A stretch of DNA of 64,000 bases from Aminipila butyrica. GTDB lineage: Bacteria; Bacillota; Clostridia; Peptostreptococcales; Anaerovoracaceae. This document shows, piece after piece, positions 39,955-49,075 of this stretch. Where the stretch lies: contig NZ_CP048649.1 in NCBI RefSeq assembly GCF_010669305.1, positions 3,270,850 through 3,334,849 on the forward strand. The letters are read 5' to 3'. Within the stretch, counting starts at the first letter, position 1. The number at the start of each line of letters is the position of its first letter. A program made the position numbers and the translations under genes. The notes under the pieces are model-generated. The model made no database searches, had not been told where the DNA came from, and saw nothing but the letters and a program-made list of their open reading frames with translations.

Positions 39955-39982
39955 AAAAAAGCCCTGACGGGCACGGGCTTTT
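39955..39982 (-). terminator. Terminator or attenuator in the cfa leader
   Basis: Minus strand AAAAGCCC, ten-base loop, GGGCTTTT and a T-run. An alternative upstream pairing (GACGG with CCGTC around ACGGG/CCCGT) would break this stem, which is how an antiterminator works. It may simply end the phoR operon. It lies about 165 bases before cfa; the preceding 40000-40095 stretch contains two more small hairpins. Confidence 0.7.
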
Positions 39983-40103
39983 CAAAACCCGTACTCCGTC
40001 CTCGGCTGCACACTTCACCTTTGCTATTTTTTAAGCTCGAGAGTTGTTACCTCCGAGCGCCTATTTTAATCCTCCAGATTTTCAGCTTACGAAGCTCAAA
40101 AAC

Positions 40104-41765
40104 TTAAAAGCATACTCGAATAGTGGTTCCTTTCCCTTGCTGACTTTCTAGTTCTAAGGCTGCTCCGTGACGCTTTACCACGTGCTTTACGATGGAAAGC
40201 CCCAATCCAGTGCCGCCCGTCATCTTGGAATGGCTCTTATCTACCCGATAAAATCGTTCAAATACTCGTTCCTGATGCTCTCTGGCAATGCCGATGCCCG
40301 TATCCGCCACTGTCAAGCATACCGGTTCTGCTGTCAGAGTTACTTTGACTTGACCCGGCCTCTTATTATACTTAATCGCATTCTCACACAGGTTGAACAC
40401 CAATTCATCCAGCATCGGCAGAGAGCCCATTACATAAACCGGCTGGCTGCCTTCCGTTCCGTCAAACTCCAAAGATACCTGTGCCGCCTCTGCCGCAGCC
40501 TCTAGTCGATTCATCACACCCTTGCACACCTCTTGCAGATCCACCGGTCCGTGGGCCTCTTCACCCAACCCTTCATCCAGCTTGGATAATTTTAAGATAT
40601 CCTCTACCAAGGCAATCATCCGTTTGGCTTCGCTATATATCTTTGCAGCAAAATCCGGCATATCTGCCTGAGGCACGATCCCCGCCTTCATGATTTCCGC
40701 ATAACCCAAAATCGAGGTCAACGGTGTCTTTAACTCATGAGACACGTTGCCTGAAAACTCTCGGCGCAGATGATCGGTCTCCTCTTTTTCTGTGACGTCC
40801 AATGCGAGGACCACCGCTCCTTCCGGCTGACCATCTGAGCCCTGTCCTGCAGCGGAAGGGGCTGCCAATAGGTGATAAATCCGCCCGCCTTGGCTCAACT
40901 GACTTTCGGCTGGGGTGCCTTGCAGGGCCTTTTCTGCTACTTCCCGAAATTCAGCACTCCGATTCAGGGTTAAGTAGTGCCCCGTCGCCGCTTTGCCGAA
41001 AATCGCTCCGGCTCGCTTATTGACTAAAAGCATTTCTCCCTGACCGTTGAGCACGATAAGCCCTTCATTCATATTTTGGGTAATAGACTGGAACTCATCT
41101 CGCTCCCTCTTCAAGGTGTTGTAAGTCTCCTGAATGAGTCGGTTCTGTTGTTCTAATTTTCTCAACAACGGTGAGAATTCGTCGTAGACTTGATTGGATA
41201 GGGGATTCTCTAAATCCAGCCGATTGATAGGAGCTACAATGGCTTCTGTCTGCCCCTTGGCCAGAAGCCAGATAAGAATCAGCATCACCAGACAGATGAG
41301 GGCCACATAAACTAGATTGATTGCCGCCACCGTATACACGTTAGAAGTGGTGTTAGCCACTCGCAGGATACTGCCATCTGCCAGCTTTATCGCGTGGTAA
41401 AAGGTCTGCTGCCCTAAGGTTTCCGACATGCGCACCCCTTCACTGCTGCCTTGGGTCAAGGCAGCAGCTACTTCCGGCCGATCTAAGTGATTCTCCATGA
41501 GAGACGGCTTCTGCCGATTGTCAAAGACCACCGTGCCATCGGAAGCAATCAAAGTGACCCGATCGCCGCGAATATCCTCAATAGTCTGCAAATAACTAGC
41601 TCCGTTCAGGTCCACAGCAGCCCCAATGTATTTAGCCTCTTGCTCTACTTCGACCCGCATATCTCGGTAAAATCCCTTATACATCACCACCGAAATCAGC
41701 AGGGTCGTCACGAGAATAGCGGCAGCAGACAGGAAGAAAAAATTTTTAAATATGGTTGTTCTCAT
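40104..41765 (-). CDS. phoR: Phosphate-regulon sensor histidine kinase PhoR
   Basis: A 553-residue membrane kinase. Two membrane helices (about 8-28 and 145-168) enclose an extracytoplasmic sensor. A PAS domain (about 215-320) is followed by HisKA with the phospho-accepting histidine in SGNVSHELKTPLTS (about 340) and HATPase_c with NLCENAIKYN, VADTGIGIA and TGGTGLGLSIVKHV. Adjacent to PhoB and the Pst system on the same strand, it is the last gene of the phosphate operon and should sense phosphate through PstSCAB-PhoU. Confidence 0.93.
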   Translation of the reverse strand: MRTTIFKNFFFLSAAAILVTTLLISVVMYKGFYRDMRVEVEQEAKYIGAAVDLNGASYLQTIEDIRGDRVTLIASDGTVVFDNRQKPSLMENHLDRPEVAAALTQGSSEGVRMSETLGQQTFYHAIKLADGSILRVANTTSNVYTVAAINLVYVALICLVMLILIWLLAKGQTEAIVAPINRLDLENPLSNQVYDEFSPLLRKLEQQNRLIQETYNTLKRERDEFQSITQNMNEGLIVLNGQGEMLLVNKRAGAIFGKAATGHYLTLNRSAEFREVAEKALQGTPAESQLSQGGRIYHLLAAPSAAGQGSDGQPEGAVVLALDVTEKEETDHLRREFSGNVSHELKTPLTSILGYAEIMKAGIVPQADMPDFAAKIYSEAKRMIALVEDILKLSKLDEGLGEEAHGPVDLQEVCKGVMNRLEAAAEAAQVSLEFDGTEGSQPVYVMGSLPMLDELVFNLCENAIKYNKRPGQVKVTLTAEPVCLTVADTGIGIAREHQERVFERFYRVDKSHSKMTGGTGLGLSIVKHVVKRHGAALELESQQGKGTTIRVCF

Positions 41766-41778
41766 GGTCTACACTCCA

Positions 41779-42450
41779 TCACTGTTCTTTAATCAAATAT
41801 CCCACTCCCCGGACGGTTTCAATCAGCTGTCCGCTTTTACCCAGCTTTTGCCGCAGCGTTCGTACATGAACGTCTACGGTGCGAGTCTCTCCGTCAAAAT
41901 CATAACCCCAGATGCGCTCCAGTAAAACATCTCTGGAAAGAACTAAACTGCGATTCTCCATCAGATAACGGAGCATTTCAAATTCTTTTAAAGTCAGTTG
42001 AACCTCTTGACCCCCGGCTGTTACCAAGTGCTTGTCGGCTTGAAGCTGAATGTCTCCGCAGCTCAGTTGATTGCTCTGCTCCCGTGGCTGCGCACGGCGT
42101 AAGACAGCCTTAATCCGAGAGATGAGCTCCATCATACCAAAAGGCTTGGTCACATAATCGTCCGCACCGCTATCTAGCCCGATGACTTTATCATATTCCG
42201 TCCCCTTAGCCGTCAGTAGAATCACTGGAATGTCTTTGGTCGCTTTACTGCCTTTGATTCGTTTGAGAATTTCGATTCCATCCATCCCCGGAAGCATAAT
42301 ATCCAGCAAAATCAATTCCGGCGTCTGCTGAGACAGCGCTGGAAAAAACTCGGCGCTGTCCACAAACCCTTCCGCCTGAAACCCGGTGTTCTTTAAGGTG
42401 TATACAATTAATTCCCGTATGCTGCTGTCATCCTCCACACAAAATATCAT
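41779..42450 (-). CDS. phoB: Phosphate-regulon response regulator PhoB
   Basis: A 223-residue OmpR/PhoB-class regulator. The receiver has the acidic pair EDD near residue 6, the phospho-aspartate in LILLDIMLPGMDG, and the lysine in YVTKPFGMMELI. The C-terminal winged helix contains LTLKEFEMLRYLMEN and TVDVHVRTLRQKLG. It probably binds the direct-repeat array found upstream of pstS. It starts three bases after phoU stops. Confidence 0.94.
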   Translation of the reverse strand: MIFCVEDDSSIRELIVYTLKNTGFQAEGFVDSAEFFPALSQQTPELILLDIMLPGMDGIEILKRIKGSKATKDIPVILLTAKGTEYDKVIGLDSGADDYVTKPFGMMELISRIKAVLRRAQPREQSNQLSCGDIQLQADKHLVTAGGQEVQLTLKEFEMLRYLMENRSLVLSRDVLLERIWGYDFDGETRTVDVHVRTLRQKLGKSGQLIETVRGVGYLIKEQ

Positions 42451-42453
42451 TCT

Positions 42454-43128
42454 TTACTCCTCTTGCTCCGTATGAGTACCGGTTATAGAAAACTCCACCC
42501 ACTCAGCGATATTGGTGGCGTGGTCGCCGATTCGCTCAAAATATTTGGCAATCATCAGAATATCGATTACATCTAAACTCATCTGATTGCGTATCTCCTT
42601 ATCAGCCTTAGGCATATCACCAATAAGTTGAATGACGTCGTCTTTGACTACGTCAAACAGATCATCTACCACATCGTCATAAGCAATGACTTCCCGAGCC
42701 AGTACCAAATCCCGCTGAACGAAGGCTTCCACACTCTCTGTCACCATTTTGATAGTGGCCTCCGCCATCAGCTTAATATCCTGAAAGTCTGTGGGCAGGG
42801 TCAAGTCAGCTACCAGCACGATGTCTGCAATATCTGCTGCCTGATCCCCGATTCGTTCCATATCAGTAATCATCTTCAAGGCGGCAGAAATCAACCGTAA
42901 ATCTCGAGCTACAGGCTGCTGCTGCAACAGCAGCTTCAAACACAGGGCTTCGATATCCTTTTCCTTTTGATCAATCTGTTTCTCCGCCTCAATGGTCTGC
43001 TTGGCCAATGCCCTATCCTTTTCAATCAGTGCCTTTACCGCAGCATTGATGGTGGTCTCACATAAAGCTCCCATTTCAATGATTTCTTTATTTAATAACG
43101 TCAGCTGCGTGTCAAATCTATTTCGCAC
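42454..43128 (-). CDS. phoU: Phosphate-transport regulator PhoU
   Basis: A 224-residue helical protein made of two PhoU repeats, each with the metal-binding acidic motif (MERIGDQAADIADIV and FERIGDHATNIAEWV). It represses PhoR signalling when phosphate is plentiful and modulates Pst activity. It lies 45 bases after pstB. Confidence 0.94.
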   Translation of the reverse strand: MRNRFDTQLTLLNKEIIEMGALCETTINAAVKALIEKDRALAKQTIEAEKQIDQKEKDIEALCLKLLLQQQPVARDLRLISAALKMITDMERIGDQAADIADIVLVADLTLPTDFQDIKLMAEATIKMVTESVEAFVQRDLVLAREVIAYDDVVDDLFDVVKDDVIQLIGDMPKADKEIRNQMSLDVIDILMIAKYFERIGDHATNIAEWVEFSITGTHTEQEE

Positions 43129-43173
43129 GGCTCTTCCTCCTTCTATTTTACCATACCAATTTCATAAAGAAAA

Positions 43174-43923
43174 TCAGCCAAATCTTCCGGTGATATAATC
43201 TTCTGTCTTTTTGTTCTTCGGAACAGCAAACAGCTCCTCTGTGTCGCCGAATTCCACCACTTCACCCAGAAGGAAAAAGGCCGTTTTATCGGAAATTCGA
43301 GCAGCCTGCTGCATGTTATGGGTTACCATGATGATTGTATAATCCTTTTTCAATTCTAGGGCCAAATCTTCAATCTTGGAGGTGGATATGGGGTCTAAAG
43401 CAGAGGTTGGTTCATCCATCAGCAGCACTTCTGGTTCTACCGCCAAAGCCCTGGCGATGCAAAGCCGCTGTTGCTGCCCTCCAGACAAGCCTAAAGCACT
43501 CTTCTTGAGCCGATCCTTGACTTCATCCCAAATAGCTGCATCCCGCAGTGATTTTTCTACCAATTCGGCCAGCCTGCCTCCAGACTTAATCCCATGGGTT
43601 CTTGGACCAAAGGCCACATTATCAAAAATGCTCATGGGAAAAGGATTGGGCTTTTGAAACACCATTCCTACTCGCTTCCGCAGGAGATTGATGTCCATAC
43701 TGCCGTAGATATCCTGTTCATCCAGCAGCACCTCTCCGGTTATGCGGCAACCCTCTACCAAATCATTCATTCGATTCAGAGACTTCAGCAAGGTGGATTT
43801 TCCACAGCCACTAGGCCCGATAAAGGCCGTAATCTCCTTTTCCGGAAGTGTCAGATTGACATCTTTTAGGGCCTTAAAATCGCCATAATACAGGTCCAAA
43901 TCTTTTACTTTTATTTTATCCAT
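43174..43923 (-). CDS. pstB: Phosphate ABC transporter ATP-binding protein PstB
   Basis: A 249-residue ATPase with Walker [21 protein letters not shown], signature [19 protein letters not shown], Walker [17 protein letters not shown] and [14 protein letters not shown], all diagnostic of PstB. AGAGGATG before the ATG supports the start used; an earlier ATG overlaps the pstA stop. It couples ATP hydrolysis to high-affinity phosphate import. Confidence 0.95.
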   Translation of the reverse strand: MDKIKVKDLDLYYGDFKALKDVNLTLPEKEITAFIGPSGCGKSTLLKSLNRMNDLVEGCRITGEVLLDEQDIYGSMDINLLRKRVGMVFQKPNPFPMSIFDNVAFGPRTHGIKSGGRLAELVEKSLRDAAIWDEVKDRLKKSALGLSGGQQQRLCIARALAVEPEVLLMDEPTSALDPISTSKIEDLALELKKDYTIIMVTHNMQQAARISDKTAFFLLGEVVEFGDTEELFAVPKNKKTEDYITGRFG

Positions 43924-43946
43924 TATTTCATCCTCTTCTCTATGTG

Positions 43947-44852
43947 TCAACGGGCAGTAATACGCTTAGCAATGAATCCAGATAGGGTGTTGATGGCAAT
44001 GACGATGACTAACAACACTACTGCGGTGGCATAGGACTGATTCATGTACAGGCCTTCACTGGATAGGGCGTACATGTGTACGGCCAGAGTTCGGCCTGAA
44101 CTCAAAAGACTTTCAGGAATATCAGCCACCGTTCCAGCGGTATAAATTAGCGCCGCTGTCTCTCCTACAATTCGCCCAGTACCCAAGATGACTCCAGCCA
44201 AAATGCCGGGTACTGCCGTTGGGAGCACGATGACGAATACCGTCCGCAGCTTTCCTGCGCCTAGGCCAAAACTGCCTTCCCTAAAGGAATCCGGTACCGA
44301 CTTCAAGGCTTCCTCCGTGGTACGCATAATCAGAGGCAAGATCATGATAGCTAAAGTGAACGCTCCTGCTAAAATAGAATATCCCCAGCCCAGCGCTGTT
44401 ACAAAGAACAACAAGCCGAACAAGCCATACACAATAGAAGGAATCCCGGCCAAAGTCTCTGCCGTAAGTCGAATTATATTAACAAATTTATTTCCCCGCT
44501 TAGCATATTCAACCAGAAAAATAGCAGAAAATATCCCCAGGGGCGCAGCAATCAACAAGGAGAAAAAGGTCATGATCACGGTATTTATTAGCGCTGGCAT
44601 CAGGGATACGTTTTCCGTATTATAGTTTAGAGCAAAGAGACCGGGATCTAAGTGGGGAATACCTTTCAGCAGAATATAACCCACTAGACAGATGAGCACA
44701 CCAAAGGTGAGGATTCCTGCCCCTATAACTAAGAGAAACAAGCCGAAGGACAGGGGATTTCTCAGATACGCTTTCATCTTTTCTCTGTTGCTGACCTTAT
44801 TGATGGCTTCCTTGTCAGGACTCGACGATGAGAACTGTTTAATTGCCTCCAT
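43947..44852 (-). CDS. pstA: Phosphate ABC transporter permease PstA
   Basis: A 301-residue permease with six membrane helices. The ATPase-docking loop is [20 protein letters not shown], and [17 protein letters not shown] is a conserved PstA/PstC block. The start lies 14 bases inside pstC. A soluble N-terminal segment of about 30 residues precedes the first helix. Confidence 0.95.
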   Translation of the reverse strand: MEAIKQFSSSSPDKEAINKVSNREKMKAYLRNPLSFGLFLLVIGAGILTFGVLICLVGYILLKGIPHLDPGLFALNYNTENVSLMPALINTVIMTFFSLLIAAPLGIFSAIFLVEYAKRGNKFVNIIRLTAETLAGIPSIVYGLFGLLFFVTALGWGYSILAGAFTLAIMILPLIMRTTEEALKSVPDSFREGSFGLGAGKLRTVFVIVLPTAVPGILAGVILGTGRIVGETAALIYTAGTVADIPESLLSSGRTLAVHMYALSSEGLYMNQSYATAVVLLVIVIAINTLSGFIAKRITAR

Positions 44853-45699
44853 TTAGATTCCTCCTGTTCAAAAGAGATACGGACAAGTTAATGATAAGTA
44901 TAAAAACGAACAGCACCACAGCTGTCGCAATGAGGGCCTCCCGATGAAGACCTGCCGCATAGCCCATCTCAATAACGATGTTGGTGGTCATAGTCCGGAC
45001 GCCCTTGAAAATACCTGCGGGCATTCTGGCTTGGTTTCCCGCTACCATCATCACCGCCATGGTTTCACCGATGGCTCGTCCGATACCTAAAACGATGCCG
45101 GCGATGATTCCCGATTTAGCTGCTGGCAGCACCACCCAGAAGATGCTTCGCTCGTGAGTGGCTCCTAGGGCCAAGGCCCCCTCATAATAAGATTCCGGGA
45201 CGGTTCGGATGGCAGATTCGCTGACACCGATTATGGTTGGCAAGATCATGATGCCCAGTAAAAGGGAGGCCGTAAGCATGCTGCTCCCGTTGCCATCAAA
45301 ATTGTCTCGGATAAAAGGAACCAGTACCACCAATCCAAAGAAACCATAAACAATGGAAGGAATACCTGCCAGCAACTCCGTAGCAGCTTTCAATGGCTTG
45401 TAGATTGGCTTCGGGCAAAACCGGGCCATGAATACCGCTGTCAGCAGTCCGATAGGCACGCCGATAACAATAGCGCCTGCGGTTACATAGATGCTCCCTA
45501 AAATCATCGGGAATATGCCATAAATATCGTTGGATGGCTTCCACTTTTCCCCTAATAGGAAGGATGCTGCTCCAATCTCATTTATGGCTGGTATGCCGTT
45601 TGTAAATAGAAAGATACATATCAAAGCAACTGCCAGCACCGAAGTGCAAGCAGCTGCAAAGAATACGCCTCTCATAAAAGTTTCTTTTGCGTTTCTCAT
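44839..45699 (-). CDS. pstC: Phosphate ABC transporter permease PstC
   Basis: A 286-residue permease pairing with PstA. It contains [20 protein letters not shown], the docking loop YYEGALALGATHERSIFW and GRAIGETMAVMMVAGN. It begins one base after the pstS stop codon. Confidence 0.95.
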   Translation of the reverse strand: MRNAKETFMRGVFFAAACTSVLAVALICIFLFTNGIPAINEIGAASFLLGEKWKPSNDIYGIFPMILGSIYVTAGAIVIGVPIGLLTAVFMARFCPKPIYKPLKAATELLAGIPSIVYGFFGLVVLVPFIRDNFDGNGSSMLTASLLLGIMILPTIIGVSESAIRTVPESYYEGALALGATHERSIFWVVLPAAKSGIIAGIVLGIGRAIGETMAVMMVAGNQARMPAGIFKGVRTMTTNIVIEMGYAAGLHREALIATAVVLFVFILIINLSVSLLNRRNLNGGN

Positions 45700-45700
45700 T

Positions 45701-46612
45701 TTATTCTACGACCTCTGAGTCTACAACCTCTGACCAGTTCGTCACTTCACCGACAAAGATGGCTTTTACCTGATCCGGTGTCAGTTCATCCACTGTGCTT
45801 TCCTTGTTGACGATAACCGCGATGCCGTCCATAGCGATGGCAGTGGCTTTAAGCCCTGCTTCCAATTCAGTATCCTTCAATTCTCTGGATGCCATGCCGA
45901 TGTCACAAATTCCATCAATAGCGGAAGTCATACCCGTGGTGGAATCACTCTGCTGGATTTCAATAGACGCATTTGTATTAACTGCCAAGTAAGCTTCTTT
46001 CAGCTTTTCCATAACTGGCGTAACAGAGGAGGAACCTGCTACAACAATCTTGCCTTCTGGCATAGTGCCGGCATAGGCCGCGGAATCGCTGACGGAGATA
46101 TATCCATTGCCTTCGATGACCTTCTGACCTTCTGCACTCATGATGTAGTCAATGAAGTCCTGAGCCACTTCGCTAACCCCATCCTTGGTAGCGATGTTGA
46201 AAGGTCTGGCGATTTTGTAGGTGCCATTTTTGATTACTTCCTTGCTCGGAGCAACCCCATCAATCTTTACTGCCTTAACTGTATCATTCAGAGAGCCTAA
46301 GGAAATGTATCCGATGGCGTATGGATCGCCGGATACGCTGGTCATCATGACAGAGGTATTATTGGTAATATTGGCTTCTTCCGTGGTATTGTCCACTTTT
46401 TCACCGGCATCATTTTTTTCTTCAATGCCAAAGAGTTCGATAAACGCCCCTCTGGTGCCGGATCCATCTTCTCTGGATATAACGGAAATATCGTGGTCAA
46501 AATCCGCCTCACCATTTTCTGCTTCTTTGCTGCCACATCCTGCAAAACTTCCTGCAATCAATACAGCCACCGCAGTACATGCCATTAATTTCTTCAATCC
46601 TTTTTTCATCAC
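45701..46612 (-). CDS. pstS: Phosphate ABC transporter substrate-binding lipoprotein PstS
   Basis: First gene of the phosphate operon, 303 residues. The lipobox AGSFAGCGSK ends the signal peptide. Phosphate-binding blocks include SVISREDGSGTRGAFIE and VAGSSSVTPVMEKLKEAYL, with QQSDSTTGMTSAIDG. It is the short clostridial form of PstS. Two ATG codons lie in tandem at the start after GGAGAACGTG. Confidence 0.94.
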   Translation of the reverse strand: MMKKGLKKLMACTAVAVLIAGSFAGCGSKEAENGEADFDHDISVISREDGSGTRGAFIELFGIEEKNDAGEKVDNTTEEANITNNTSVMMTSVSGDPYAIGYISLGSLNDTVKAVKIDGVAPSKEVIKNGTYKIARPFNIATKDGVSEVAQDFIDYIMSAEGQKVIEGNGYISVSDSAAYAGTMPEGKIVVAGSSSVTPVMEKLKEAYLAVNTNASIEIQQSDSTTGMTSAIDGICDIGMASRELKDTELEAGLKATAIAMDGIAVIVNKESTVDELTPDQVKAIFVGEVTNWSEVVDSEVVE

Positions 46613-46682
46613 ACGTTCTCCTTTGCCAACCTTTTTTAATCACATTCATTTGTGAATACTCTTATTTTGTCTACATTCACAT

Positions 46683-46759
46683 AGTATATGCGTCGTGTTA
46701 AATCAACAAGCAGGCTGTGGTAAAAGGTCTGTAAAGTCATGTTAAATATATGTAAAATC
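46683..46759 (-). promoter_or_regulatory. Pho-box-like repeats and -10 of the pst operon
   Basis: Reading the minus strand, four hexamers TTTACA, TTAACA, TTTACA and TTTTAC follow one another with a 10-11 base period (46720-46759), like PhoP/PhoB direct-repeat boxes of Firmicutes. A TATACT -10 (46683-46688) lies about 30 bases downstream, and pstS starts 70 bases beyond it. The rest of the 46613-46990 gap shows only the leader of the sirtuin gene. Confidence 0.55.
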
Positions 46760-46990
46760 TCAGGCAATTTGGCGGCTATGGCTCTAGTTTTCACCATTTC
46801 CAACAATTTAAACTGCTTGCTTTCTATTTATGTTATTACTATAATGTAAATAGAAATTTGAATGAATTAGTAAACAACTCTTTTTGGCTGTTATCCTAAT
46901 AATATCTATTATTTCGATTGTCCATAAACAAAAATTGTTTATACAGCGGATAAGAAAACGGCTTATAAAAGTTAGGAGGGCGAGCATCCC

Positions 46991-47767
46991 ATGAATCAAG
47001 AAATCCAACAGCTGTCCCAAATTATTCAGGATAGCCAGAATATAGTATTCTTTGGTGGAGCAGGTGTTTCCACTGAAAGCAACATCCCTGATTTTCGCTC
47101 AGAGAGCGGACTGTATCAGGCGGTAAGCCAGTACGGTCATCCACCTGAAACCATGCTTTCCCGCAGTTTTTTCGACGGGCATCTGGATACCTTCTACGAT
47201 TATTATAAAAATAACCTGATTTACACAGAAGCAAAGCCCAATGACGCCCACCTAGCCTTGGCTAGACTGGAAGCCGCAGGCAAGTTGAAAGCAGTGGTTA
47301 CTCAAAACATCGACGGCCTCCATCAGTTGGCTGGCAGCAAGACGGTCTTTGAACTCCACGGCTCTGTCCTGCGAAATAACTGCATGGCATGTGGTGCCCC
47401 TTATGACCTGGCGTACATCATGGATCCAGCCCACTGCAAAGACAATCCGGAGGAGAAAAGGCAAATTCCTTTGTGCGAAAAGTGCGGCGGTATTGTCAAG
47501 CCGGACGTCGTTCTTTATGAAGAATGTTTGAATGACCAGGTAATGGAAGGTGCCATATCGGCCATCGCCCAAGCTGACACGTTAATTGTAGGCGGCACCT
47601 CTCTAGTAGTATATCCTGCTGCGGGGCTGATTAACTATTTTCACGGAAACCACCTGGTTCTCATCAACAAGTCTGAGACCTCTTACGACCGCAAGGCTGA
47701 TTTAGTTATCTATGATGCCATCGGCAAAGTTCTCCGGGAAGCTACAAAAAAATATTCTTTTATTTAA
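46991..47767 (+). CDS. NAD-dependent protein deacylase (sirtuin)
   Basis: A 258-residue Sir2-family enzyme that removes acyl groups from lysines using NAD. It shows GGAGVSTESNIPDFRSESG, VVTQNIDGLHQLAGS, the catalytic histidine in FELHGS, and a four-cysteine zinc site (CMACG and CEKCG). The remaining motifs, VKPDVVLYEE and VGGTSLVVYPAAGL, are canonical. AGGAGGGCG precedes the ATG. An 8-bp inverted repeat (ATAAACAA, AAA, TTGTTTAT; 46924-46942) lies in the leader. It is monocistronic. Confidence 0.95.
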   Translation: MNQEIQQLSQIIQDSQNIVFFGGAGVSTESNIPDFRSESGLYQAVSQYGHPPETMLSRSFFDGHLDTFYDYYKNNLIYTEAKPNDAHLALARLEAAGKLKAVVTQNIDGLHQLAGSKTVFELHGSVLRNNCMACGAPYDLAYIMDPAHCKDNPEEKRQIPLCEKCGGIVKPDVVLYEECLNDQVMEGAISAIAQADTLIVGGTSLVVYPAAGLINYFHGNHLVLINKSETSYDRKADLVIYDAIGKVLREATKKYSFI

Positions 47768-47804
47768 TATCTGACATTCTTTAGCATTCATCTATTTATC
47801 ACCC

Positions 47805-47833
47805 TTGACAGGAAAAAGGATAAGTAGTAATAT
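47805..47833 (+). promoter_or_regulatory. Promoter of the cobalamin-riboswitch transcript
   Basis: TTGACA, 17 bases, TAATAT; consensus -35, good -10, about 25 bases before the riboswitch. Confidence 0.8.
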
Positions 47834-47854
47834 GAACATGCAACTAAATACATA

Positions 47855-48045
47855 TTTTATGTTCCGTCAAAAAATGTTGACGGCTAAGAGGGAAGCAGGT
47901 AAGAGTCCTGCGCGGTCCCGCCGCTGTAAGCGAGGAGCCACCACCCTGTTCCACAAAGGAAGATCACTGAAGCGTCCGCTTTGGGAAGATCGGGTGACGG
48001 TGTTGATACGCAAGCCAGAAGACCTGCATAAAGTTCCATGTAATC
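47855..48045 (+). ncRNA. Cobalamin (B12) riboswitch
   Basis: The aptamer core is visible in order: AGAGGGAAGCAGGT, AGTCCTGCGCGGTCCCGCC, GCTGTAAGCGAGGAG, then GATCGGGTGACGG and the B12 box GCAAGCCAGAAGACCTGC. It binds coenzyme B12 and should switch off the cobalt transporter genes when cobalamin is available. It is followed 50 bases later by an intrinsic terminator, so transcription attenuation is the probable mechanism. Confidence 0.93.
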
Positions 48046-48093
48046 CGAAGGGTAATCGGTTTATATTTTTATTGTGTCTTACAGAAAAACGGG

Positions 48094-48120
48094 CTGTAGC
48101 TTTTTGCTACAGCTTTTTTT
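48094..48120 (+). terminator. Intrinsic terminator of the riboswitch
   Basis: GCTGTAGC, loop TTTTT, GCTACAGC, then six T. It is the expression platform ahead of cbiQ. Confidence 0.9.
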
Positions 48121-48198
48121 ATTGCAAATTCGCCTGTGAGATGCAGCCGGGGCGTAGCCCCATTCACGTTTTAACAAGATGACGTCTGAGGTAAACAA

Positions 48199-49065
48199 AT
48201 GGAAGCACACATGACACTAAAAAACGAGACGAACAAACCTCACCAGCACGGACACCGCCACCAGAAGCACCGCAAGATTGGGCACAAGCACGGAGAAGGT
48301 TCCTCCATCGACTTTTATGCGTATCTCTCCGAGATACGTCATTGGAACCCCGGGTTTAAAGTGTCACTCTCCGCATTGACATTGATTTTGACCATCGGTT
48401 TAAACAACCCTTGGGTATCCTTGTCTGTCATTGCCGCTATGGCCTATGTGACCGTAGTGAAGGGACGACTTCCTCTTCACGCTTACCTGTCGATTCTAAC
48501 CATTCCCATCGCATTTATCCTGCTGGGAACAATTATGATTGGCATTGATTTTGCGCTGAAGCCGGTGAGCCAGTTCAACCTTCATCTAGGTTTTTTCTAC
48601 ATAGTGACATCCTGGGAACGAATCCAGACTATGTGTTTTTTAATCCTCAAGGTCTTTGCCGCGGTCAGCGCCATGGAGATGATGGCTTTATCCACCCCAT
48701 CCTCCGAGATTATCTGCGTACTCCAAAAAGTCCGCGTGCCAAAGCTGTTTACCGAGTTGATGATGATGACTTATCGGTATATCTTCATCCTGATTGACGT
48801 CAATATCCATATCAGAAATTCTGCGGACTCTCGCTTGGGTTTCTGCGATTTGAAAACTTCCTGGAATACATTTGGAAAAGTTGCAAGCAATATGCTGATC
48901 GTTTCACTGAAAAAGTCCAGCGCCTATTACGACGCCATGGAAGCCAGATGCTACGACGGAGAGTTTATCATCCTGGAAGAACCGCGGCCAATCCGCACCA
49001 GCCAGGTAATCCCAGCTATAATTTTTATCTTTTTTCTCTTCGGGCTATGGGTCATGTCAAGATAG
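48199..49065 (+). CDS. cbiQ: Cobalt ECF transporter T component CbiQ
   Basis: Membrane coupling protein of the cobalt importer, 288 residues. About five helices follow a cytoplasmic N-terminus rich in histidine (HQHGHRHQKH, HKHG) that may bind metal. The coupling helices with the short A-R-x motifs that contact CbiO are visible near the C-terminal third (DAMEARCYDGEF), as in the CbiQ/EcfT family. It is the first gene after the B12 riboswitch. A TGAGGT site precedes the start. Confidence 0.9.
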   Translation: MEAHMTLKNETNKPHQHGHRHQKHRKIGHKHGEGSSIDFYAYLSEIRHWNPGFKVSLSALTLILTIGLNNPWVSLSVIAAMAYVTVVKGRLPLHAYLSILTIPIAFILLGTIMIGIDFALKPVSQFNLHLGFFYIVTSWERIQTMCFLILKVFAAVSAMEMMALSTPSSEIICVLQKVRVPKLFTELMMMTYRYIFILIDVNIHIRNSADSRLGFCDLKTSWNTFGKVASNMLIVSLKKSSAYYDAMEARCYDGEFIILEEPRPIRTSQVIPAIIFIFFLFGLWVMSR

Positions 49066-49075
49066 GAGGCCGCTT

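Noticed and set aside
47805..48182. 125-codon frame over the riboswitch region
   Set aside because: The stretch is a clear cobalamin aptamer plus terminator; coding is not credible.
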